From Acidobacteriota bacterium (GTDB lineage Bacteria; Acidobacteriota; Terriglobia; Bryobacterales; Bryobacteraceae), in the NCBI GenBank assembly GCA_016871135.1, contig VFZQ01000369.1:1-5983 (forward strand): DNA of 5,983 nucleotides. Reading direction: 5' to 3'. Below, in pieces: positions 1-5,983 of this stretch. Each line of letters opens with the position of its first letter. The first letter of the stretch is position 1. Position numbers and translations under genes: made by a program. The notes under the pieces were generated by a model that saw nothing but the letters and a program-made list of their open reading frames with translations, did no database searches and was not told the origin of the DNA.

Positions 1-1311
<1,311 letters not shown>

Positions 1312-1331
1312 TATCGCTGTAGTTTCTTTTC

Positions 1332-1375
1332 AAACAACGAGGCCACGAACGGTTCTTTCGTGGCCTCGTTGTTTT
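1332..1375. terminator. Intrinsic terminator between convergent genes, probably bidirectional
   Basis: The arms AAACAACGAGGCCACGAA (1332-1349) and its exact complement (1357-1374) form an 18-bp perfect stem around a 7-nt loop (1350-1356). On the + strand the right arm runs into TTTT and then AGTTTTC, as expected for a Rho-independent terminator of ppdK, whose stop is 21 bases upstream. On the - strand the same hairpin follows the TAA stop (1376-1374) of the glycoside hydrolase; that stop codon touches the base of the stem. The - strand side ends in GTTTG rather than a clean U-run, so termination in that direction is less certain. Confidence 0.88.
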
Positions 1376-1949
1376 AGTTTTCGCTTTTACGGCGCAGATA
1401 CATTTCGCCCAGCACCGTCCGCGCCGCCTCAACCATCTCCGGATAAGGCGTGTCGTTGTGCATTACGAATCCGATGTTGTAGTTTTCGCCGTCGAGCGTT
1501 CGTCCGGTAATCGCCTGGTCGGCGTATTGAAACCAGTGCGCGCCGACGAACGCAGGATGATCGAGCACTGTTTGCATGTAGTCGATGAACATGCGTGCCC
1601 GGTCGGCCTGGCTCGAGGCCGCGACAAGGCCTGTGTGAAACATTCCGCGATCGAGCGCGCCGAAGTGGAACTCGCCGATGATTGCCGGCTTGTTATACGC
1701 GTTCAAAAAGTCCCATCGCGGCGCGTTGATTCGATTCTGGTAGATGTTGAAGCTGATCACGTCGCAGTGTTCGGCGCATGCTTCGGCGGCTTCGGCGGTG
1801 TAGCCCGCAAAGCGCGAGCCCAGGTACAGATGATCGGCATCAAGCTTGCGCAGTTCTTCGCGCACCGTTCGGAAGTAGGTGGCCGCCAGCAGACGAGTGA
1901 AGGCGGCGAGATCGGCGGTTGATGCTGTGTTCAACGACGCGGGGGGGTG
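1374..1949 (-). CDS. GH50 glycoside hydrolase, C-terminal part, separated by frameshift
   Basis: This is the rest of the same enzyme in the next frame, open from just after a TGA at 1952-1950 to a TAA at 1376-1374. Translation reads PASLNTASTADLAAF, then LGSRFAG, CDVISFNIYQNR, KPAIIGEFHFGALDRGMFHTGL, AHWFQYADQAITGR and DGENYNIGFV, all strongly GH50-like. The Glu of IGEFHFG (codon 1673-1671, residue 587 of the rejoined protein) is the expected nucleophile, 148 residues after the acid/base Glu; in the characterised GH50 agarase Aga50D the two are a similar distance apart. This segment has no signal peptide and no ribosome-binding site. Its only early start is a TTG at 1934-1932, in mid-barrel, so it is very unlikely to be an independent gene. 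Its sequence is well conserved to the C-terminus with no further stops, which argues that the break is recent, an assembly error, or bypassed in the cell. Confidence 0.85.
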   Translation of the reverse strand, partial: HPPASLNTASTADLAAFTRLLAATYFRTVREELRKLDADHLYLGSRFAGYTAEAAEACAEHCDVISFNIYQNRINAPRWDFLNAYNKPAIIGEFHFGALDRGMFHTGLVAASSQADRARMFIDYMQTVLDHPAFVGAHWFQYADQAITGRTLDGENYNIGFVMHNDTPYPEMVEAARTVLGEMYLRRKSEN

Positions 1950-3432
1950 TCATCGCATCCCAATTTGCGTACGACGTGCGCCAGGCTTCGTTCAACCGGG
2001 CGATGTCGGCATACTTCTCGCGGAGTTGCGCGATAAGCGCCCTCTTGGCGGGTGATGCCGCCGAGTTCTGGCTCAAGGCGCCCGCGCCCGCTGCCGTGCG
2101 CGAACTCCAGTTGAGTTCGTTGTCGACGAAGTACCCGATGCACCACGGATCACCCGCGGCCAGCGCCGCTACGGGCCGGATCGAATTCGCAACGTTGGCC
2201 GCGAAGCGGGAATCGAACGGATCGGGAAGACTTGTCGCCGGTCCAGAGGCGACAGGCACACGGTTGCCCACGCCGCCAACGGTCACCGTCGCGACATAGG
2301 GCATATTGCGGCCCCACAGGCGGTTGTCGGACCAGTTGGCGATCGTGGTGAACCCCCAGGAGCGCATCCGCCGAGTGGTCACTTCGGCCCAATCATTCGC
2401 GTAACCGGGGCCATACTTGCGTTCGAGATTCGCGGCGAGAAAATCGTACGCTCGGCCTTCACGGATCGGCCCCTGCGTCGCGCCCGTTGCGTAGGAAAGA
2501 TGCCGATGCAGCGGATCGCCACTCTCCGGAAGCCACGTAAACATCGACTCGCGCCCTTGAACGAAAGTCGGCGAAACAGTGCGCATGCTGTTGAGACCGG
2601 CTGAAAAGAACAGCGCGCCTTCTGGATCGATTAGCCACCAGCGGCCGTCGATTCTTTCCGTGCGGAAGAAGCCGGTCGATTCGCGGCGTGGGCCATCAGC
2701 CCAGCCGCCGAACATGTTGCGTCCTTCCAGAGACGGCTTCGATTCCAAGGCGGCGGCTTCCTCCGCGCGCCGCTCGCCGAATTCTTCATCGGCGTGAATT
2801 TTCCCCGGCCAGTCGCCGCCGGTCCATTGTCCGTAGCGGTCGACGAGTCCATCGAGAGGTGGCGAAGGCTGCAATCGGACGTTGTCGACGATAAGTGTTC
2901 TCACTTCAGCCGGAGATGCCATGAAAATCTGCACCGCGACGATGTGCTCCAGCCGCAGCGTGTGTGAGCCACGCGAGCCGAGATCTTTGCTCCCCGGCCA
3001 TACGGGCGTCCCGCGCATGCCGAAGTCCATCGCATTTGCGAGGTGCAACGGGAAGCGGAACGTGCGAGTTTCGCCGGGTTCGACGATACCCGAGCCGGTG
3101 CGGCAGAAGTTGATCCCGTCGGCGCGCGGATCGTCGTCGACGCGGACGCTGAACGGCAATGCGATTGCGCCGGGATTGGTGACGTCCATGGCGAGTTCGC
3201 CGCGTCCGCGGAAATCGTCGGGTGCGTTCTGGAAGAAGAACAGCGCGGGCCAGGCGACGGTTTGAAATTCGATGCGGAGGGCTCGGGCGCCGTCGGTAAC
3301 GCCGCTATCGATCACGCTAATGCGTGTATCGCGCGGGCGCAGGATTGCCAGTTCGGCTTCGCTTTCGAACGAATTCAGCGGCCGCGTTTCGCCGAGGACG
3401 AGTAGCGAAAATAGGAGCGGAGCGAAACGCAC
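1840..3432 (-). CDS. Secreted GH50 (beta-agarase-type) glycoside hydrolase, N-terminal part, frameshifted
   Basis: As read, this frame gives 530 residues from a GTG at 3432-3430 to a TGA at 1842-1840. The N-terminus MRFAPLLFSLLVLGE looks like a signal peptide, so the enzyme should be exported. Residues from about 20 to 195 are beta-rich and resemble the carbohydrate-binding-like sandwich of GH50 enzymes. The catalytic barrel begins near residue 260 (DGRWWLIDPEG followed by LFFSAGLNSMR). IGYFVDNELNW carries the presumed acid/base Glu at residue 439 (codon 2118-2116). The GH50 fold then stops making sense after MTPP: the last 33 residues, rich in Arg and Ser, are an out-of-frame tail. The proper continuation, including the nucleophile, lies one frame over. 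With one C removed at 1941-1947 the protein is 685 residues, a plausible GH50 length. The open frame extends up to a TTG at 3477, but that start would put 15 non-signal-like residues ahead of the signal peptide. Characterised GH50 members are beta-agarases; the substrate here is unknown. Confidence 0.85.
   Translation of the reverse strand: MRFAPLLFSLLVLGETRPLNSFESEAELAILRPRDTRISVIDSGVTDGARALRIEFQTVAWPALFFFQNAPDDFRGRGELAMDVTNPGAIALPFSVRVDDDPRADGINFCRTGSGIVEPGETRTFRFPLHLANAMDFGMRGTPVWPGSKDLGSRGSHTLRLEHIVAVQIFMASPAEVRTLIVDNVRLQPSPPLDGLVDRYGQWTGGDWPGKIHADEEFGERRAEEAAALESKPSLEGRNMFGGWADGPRRESTGFFRTERIDGRWWLIDPEGALFFSAGLNSMRTVSPTFVQGRESMFTWLPESGDPLHRHLSYATGATQGPIREGRAYDFLAANLERKYGPGYANDWAEVTTRRMRSWGFTTIANWSDNRLWGRNMPYVATVTVGGVGNRVPVASGPATSLPDPFDSRFAANVANSIRPVAALAAGDPWCIGYFVDNELNWSSRTAAGAGALSQNSAASPAKRALIAQLREKYADIARLNEAWRTSYANWDAMTPPRVVEHSINRRSRRLHSSAGGHLLPNGARRTAQA
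1941..1947 (-). other. C7 homopolymer at the frameshift point of the GH50 gene
   Basis: Seven G on the + strand read as seven C in the gene. The upstream frame reads ATG ACA CCC CCC CGC. Dropping one C gives ATG ACA CCC CCC GCG TCG TTG, which joins MTPP directly to ASLNTASTADLAAF and restores the family's sequence on both sides. The site therefore fits a one-base insertion, a homopolymer miscall, a slippage-prone tract, or a +1 shift on CCC-C. Confidence 0.85.
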
Positions 3433-3532
3433 ACTTTGAGTATATAGGTGAGAATCCGGCGCGGCGTCGCTCCGCAACGATCCGCTCCAAATACCGCTTC
3501 ATCCGAATTCGATAGACTATCCTTCCATAGCC
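3433..3532. promoter_or_regulatory. Divergent promoter region between the GH50 gene and the mutarotase-like gene
   Basis: These 100 bases separate two genes read outward. On the - strand a good -10-like TATACT (3444-3439) ends 6 bases before the GTG at 3432, so the transcript would start at or next to the start codon (leaderless); no -35 of quality is seen about 17 bases further up. On the + strand TAGACT (3513-3518) is a weaker -10 candidate, 14 bases before the ATG, again implying a very short leader. No Shine-Dalgarno sequence precedes either start. The short palindrome GATAG-A-CTATC (3511-3521) overlaps the + strand candidate. Promoter calls are by eye only. Confidence 0.4.
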
Positions 3533-4669
3533 ATGCCCCGATTCTCACTCATCGTCGCCGCCACCGCAACGCTCCTCGCCCAACGCGCCGCCACCTTCGA
3601 GTCGCGCCCAGCCACCGCCATCGAAAACGACAAGATCGAACTGCTCGTCCTGAACAAAGGCGGCGCGTTCGCCAGTCTGCTGCTCAAAGACGACTCCGGC
3701 AAGATGAACCCGATGTGGAATCCTGTCGCGCTCGCCCGCATGACCAACGGGCCCGCGCGCTTCGGCGATTCCATCGGCCACTTTGTCTGCGTCGATGGCT
3801 TCGGTCCTACGTCGAAAGAAGAAGCCGCCGCCGGATTGCAAGGCCACGGCGAAGCCCACCGCCAGAACTGGGAAGTGACTAGCAAAGGCCGCGAGGGCAG
3901 GACGCAGCACATCGCGTGGCGCGCGAAGTTGCCCGTCGTGCAGGAGATCTTCACCCGCAAAGTGGAAGTCGTCGACGGCGAGCAGGTCGTCTATGTCGAA
4001 AGCGCGCTCGAAAACGAACTCGGCTTCGACAGGCCCATCAACTGGGCCGAACACGGCACCATCGGCTATCCGTTTCTCGCGCCCGGCAAGACCGTTATCG
4101 ACGCCTCGGTCGGCCGCTGCCAAACACGCCCGCACGTGAACCAGCCGTCCAATCGACGCCTCGTTTCCGACAAAGAGTTCACTTATCCGATCGCGCCGCT
4201 CAAAGCGGGAGGCATGGCCGATCTACGTCAGATTCCTGATCCGCCGGACTCGATGGACCACAGCGGCTGCCTGCTCGATCCAGCTCGCCGCCTCGGCTTC
4301 ATCACCGCGATCAATACCGAGAAGCGCTTGATGCTTGGCTACCTCGTCCGCCGTGAAGAGTATCCGTGGCTGCAGGAGTGGATGAACTATCCGCCAAATT
4401 TGGCGCTCTCGCGTGGACTGGAATTCGGCACGCAGCCGTTCGATATCTCTCGCCGCGCGACGGTCGAAATGGGCAAGCTATTCGACGTCCCCGCCTTCCG
4501 CTGGCTGCCGGCGAAATCGAAGATCGGCACCCGGTTCCTCTTCTTCTACACGCGCGTTCCTGTGGGCTTCAACAAAGTCGACGACGTGCGCCAGGAAAAC
4601 GGCGAGATCGTGATTGAAGACAAGAAGAGCCGTCAGACCGTTCGTTTGAAAGCGTCGCTGTCCCTCTGA
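3533..4669 (+). CDS. Secreted protein, galactose mutarotase-like fold (hypothetical)
   Basis: 378 residues starting at ATG. The first 20 or so residues (MPRFSLIVAATATLLAQRAA) look like a signal peptide, with cleavage plausible after the second Ala pair, so the product is probably periplasmic or exported. The mature start, IENDKIELLVLNKGGAFASLLLKD followed by MNPMWNP, resembles the opening strands of aldose 1-epimerase/galactose mutarotase-like beta-sandwiches. NWAEHGTIGYPFLAPG in the middle recalls the conserved His region of that superfamily. I do not see a clear set of the mutarotase catalytic residues, so it may bind or modify a sugar without being a classical epimerase. It is longer than most aldose epimerases (about 300-350 residues). 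It is divergent from the GH50 gene across 100 bases, which suggests a shared role in carbohydrate breakdown. The start has no Shine-Dalgarno sequence. Existence as a gene is well supported by its length, signal peptide and codon use; the fold is a moderate-confidence call. Confidence 0.8.
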   Translation: MPRFSLIVAATATLLAQRAATFESRPATAIENDKIELLVLNKGGAFASLLLKDDSGKMNPMWNPVALARMTNGPARFGDSIGHFVCVDGFGPTSKEEAAAGLQGHGEAHRQNWEVTSKGREGRTQHIAWRAKLPVVQEIFTRKVEVVDGEQVVYVESALENELGFDRPINWAEHGTIGYPFLAPGKTVIDASVGRCQTRPHVNQPSNRRLVSDKEFTYPIAPLKAGGMADLRQIPDPPDSMDHSGCLLDPARRLGFITAINTEKRLMLGYLVRREEYPWLQEWMNYPPNLALSRGLEFGTQPFDISRRATVEMGKLFDVPAFRWLPAKSKIGTRFLFFYTRVPVGFNKVDDVRQENGEIVIEDKKSRQTVRLKASLSL

Positions 4670-4748
4670 TCCGTTTGTGCAAGGCAGGGAGGTCGGCGTC
4701 CCCGGATTCACGCGAAGTTTGGAAAAATAGATGTGAGGATCCACGGCG
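4670..4748 (+). promoter_or_regulatory. Leader and ribosome-binding site of the sigma factor gene
   Basis: These 79 bases lie between the mutarotase-like gene and the sigma gene. GAGGA at 4735-4739 is a clear Shine-Dalgarno element 9 bases before the ATG at 4749 and fixes that start. This contrasts with the upstream secreted genes, which have none. An A-rich patch (GGAAAAATAG, 4721-4730) could be part of a promoter, but no convincing -35/-10 pair and no terminator hairpin for the previous gene are visible, so read-through from upstream is possible. Confidence 0.5.
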
Positions 4749-5324
4749 ATGCCGAATGAGCAGTCCACGCTGCCGGTCACAACCTTACTTGCACGCTGGC
4801 GGGCGGGAGAATCAAAGGCGCTGGACGAACTCAGCCCCATCGTTTATCAGGAACTGCGCCGAATCGCCCGGTCGCTTCTGTCACGCGAACGCGGCGGTCA
4901 CACGTTGCAACCAACGGCCCTGACACACGAGGCCTTTCTCCGTCTCTGCGGAGATGTGCCGGACATAGACTGGCGAAGCAGAGCCCACTTCCTGGGCATC
5001 GCGGCGCGCATCATGCGCCAAGTGCTAATTCAACACGCCCGCGCCAGGAGCGCGGCCAAGCGCGGAGCCGCACCGATAACAATCTGTTTGGGCAACGCCG
5101 AGTCGCACCTTGGCGCCGGTCCAGCTACGGGGCTGCACGAACTCGACCAAGCGTTGACCCATCTGACCAGCTTCGACGTTCGCAAGGCCACGGTGGTGGA
5201 GATGCGATACTTCGGCGGCCTGACCGTGCCCGAGATCGCCGAGGCGCTCGGCATTTCCGAACCGACCGTGGAGCGCGACATGCGGACTGCGCTTGCGTGG
5301 CTGCGCCGGGAATTGAAAGCATGA
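4749..5324 (+). CDS. ECF-type RNA polymerase sigma factor (TIGR02999-like)
   Basis: 191 residues, the usual size for the family. Sigma factors of this type direct RNA polymerase to a limited set of promoters. Region 2 (about residues 24-100) contains LDELSPIVYQELRRIARSLL and the class-typical TLQPTALTHEAFLRL, then WRSRAHFLGIAARIMRQVL and HARAR. A poorly conserved linker follows (about 105-130). Region 4 (about 130-190) has the helix-turn-helix FGGLTVPEIAEALGISEPTV followed by ERDMRTALAWLRREL, a strong match to the sigma-70 region 4 that binds the -35 element. There is no anti-sigma factor gene next to it. Instead its stop overlaps the start of a Ser/Thr kinase gene (ATGA), so the two are translationally coupled, and phosphorylation is a likely but unproven route of control. 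Such sigma/kinase pairs are common in Acidobacteria and Planctomycetes. The target promoters are unknown. Confidence 0.93.
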   Translation: MPNEQSTLPVTTLLARWRAGESKALDELSPIVYQELRRIARSLLSRERGGHTLQPTALTHEAFLRLCGDVPDIDWRSRAHFLGIAARIMRQVLIQHARARSAAKRGAAPITICLGNAESHLGAGPATGLHELDQALTHLTSFDVRKATVVEMRYFGGLTVPEIAEALGISEPTVERDMRTALAWLRRELKA

Positions 5325-5983
5325 CCGTTGAGCGCTGGGCGGAAATCGAGGGCCTGTTTCAGGACGCTTTGCCGCTGACGGCCGAGGAGCGCGTATTACT
5401 CCTCAGCCGCCGTTGCGAAGGCGACCCGGAATTGCGGCGGGAAGTGGAATCGCTGCTGGCCAACGACGCGCCGACGGATGCGTTCCTCACCGGCATGATC
5501 TCCGGTCCACACGAGGACGATGCCTTGCCGATGCCGGGAGCGATCGTCGGCGAATACAAATTGGACCGGCTTCTGGGCCAGGGTGGTATGGGAGCGGTCT
5601 ACCTTGCGCGCCGCGCCGACGGTGAGTTCGATCAGCTAGTGGCCATCAAGTTCTCCGGCTTTCCCACGGGTTCGGGCTGGACCGCCGAGCGCTTCCGGGC
5701 CGAGCGGCAGATTCTCGCGCGCCTCGAACACCCCAACATCGCGAGACTGCTTGACGGAGGCACGCTTTCCAGCGGCGCGCCGTACCTGGTGATGGAGTAC
5801 GTTGACGGGATCCCGCTCATCGAATGGTGCAAGCGGCGCGGAGCCACGGTTGCCTCGCGTCTCCAGCTGTTCCTCAGCGTTTGCGATGCCGTTGCGTACG
5901 TGCACCGCAACCTGATCGTGCATCGTGACATCAAGCCGGGAAATATACTCGTTACCGCCGATGGCGTGCCAAAACTGCTCGAT
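5321..5983 (+). CDS. Ser/Thr protein kinase, Hanks type, N-terminal part (3' end outside window)
   Basis: The frame starts at the ATG inside the sigma gene's ATGA overlap and stays open to the window edge, giving 221 residues. Residues 1 to about 60 form an acidic helical leader (MTVERWAEIEGLFQDAL, then ELRREVESLLAND) seen ahead of the kinase domain in many acidobacterial kinases; its role is not known. The kinase domain starts near residue 77: Gly-rich loop LGQGGMGAVYLARR (85-98), ATP-binding Lys110 in VAIK, probable alpha-C Glu128, hinge region LVMEYVDG, catalytic loop HRDIKPGN (Asp203, Lys205, Asn208), and the last codon is Asp221, the first residue of the expected DFG. All visible catalytic residues are intact, so the kinase is probably active. 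The activation loop, any membrane segment and any C-terminal sensor domain (TPR, WD40 and similar are common) lie beyond the window. Coupling to the sigma gene suggests they act in one signalling pathway. Confidence 0.95.
   Translation, partial: MTVERWAEIEGLFQDALPLTAEERVLLLSRRCEGDPELRREVESLLANDAPTDAFLTGMISGPHEDDALPMPGAIVGEYKLDRLLGQGGMGAVYLARRADGEFDQLVAIKFSGFPTGSGWTAERFRAERQILARLEHPNIARLLDGGTLSSGAPYLVMEYVDGIPLIEWCKRRGATVASRLQLFLSVCDAVAYVHRNLIVHRDIKPGNILVTADGVPKLLD

Noticed and set aside
1458..1922. 154-codon + strand open frame across the GH50 C-terminal part
   Set aside because: It is antisense to the conserved catalytic segment and shows no motif; it also runs against the strong - strand coding signal.
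1932..1934. TTG as the start of an independent protein covering the GH50 C-terminal part
   Set aside because: It would begin in the middle of a TIM barrel, without a signal peptide or ribosome-binding site; the frameshift explanation accounts for all of it.
3475..3477. TTG as the start of the GH50 protein
   Set aside because: It adds 15 polar residues before the hydrophobic signal segment and has no ribosome-binding site; the GTG at 3432 with TATACT just upstream fits better.
3545..4135. Long open frame on the - strand opposite the mutarotase-like gene (196 codons)
   Set aside because: It lies entirely inside a better-supported + strand gene with a signal peptide; its composition is that of an antisense shadow in GC-rich DNA and no family motif is visible.

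Overview
The window looks like a piece of a GC-rich bacterial chromosome. I think an acidobacterium of the Solibacter/Bryobacter type is the most likely source. That placement is an inference from the gene set: a pyruvate phosphate dikinase, secreted sugar-active proteins, and an ECF-like sigma factor translationally coupled to a Ser/Thr kinase whose N-terminus is typical of that group. It is not based on any marker gene. No rRNA, tRNA, CRISPR array, insertion sequence or phage gene is visible.

Layout. (1) Positions 1-1311, + strand: the C-terminal half of pyruvate phosphate dikinase (ppdK), entering from the left edge. (2) Positions 1332-1375: a strong hairpin with an 18-bp perfect stem between two convergent genes. 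(3) Positions 3432-1374, - strand: a secreted GH50 (beta-agarase-type) glycoside hydrolase. It is broken into two reading frames at a run of seven C (seven G on the + strand, 1941-1947). Removing one base rejoins it into a 685-residue protein. (4) Positions 3433-3532: a 100-bp divergent promoter region. (5) Positions 3533-4669, + strand: a secreted protein of about 378 residues that resembles the galactose mutarotase-like fold. (6) Positions 4749-5324, + strand: an ECF-type sigma factor of the TIGR02999-like class. (7) Positions 5321 to the right edge, + strand: a Ser/Thr protein kinase overlapping the sigma gene by ATGA and cut by the window end at the Asp of the DFG motif.

How they fit together. 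ppdK is central carbon metabolism (pyruvate/PEP interconversion) and looks unrelated to the rest. The two divergent secreted proteins share one intergenic region and both look carbohydrate-directed, so they may form a small polysaccharide-use locus. The sigma factor and kinase form a coupled signalling pair. Whether that pair controls the carbohydrate genes beside it cannot be told from this sequence. The observation most worth checking is the frameshift in the GH50 gene: it puts the presumed acid/base Glu and the presumed nucleophile Glu in different frames, so as written no active enzyme is made unless there is a sequencing error, slippage or phase variation at the C7 tract. I found no clearly new biological system here.
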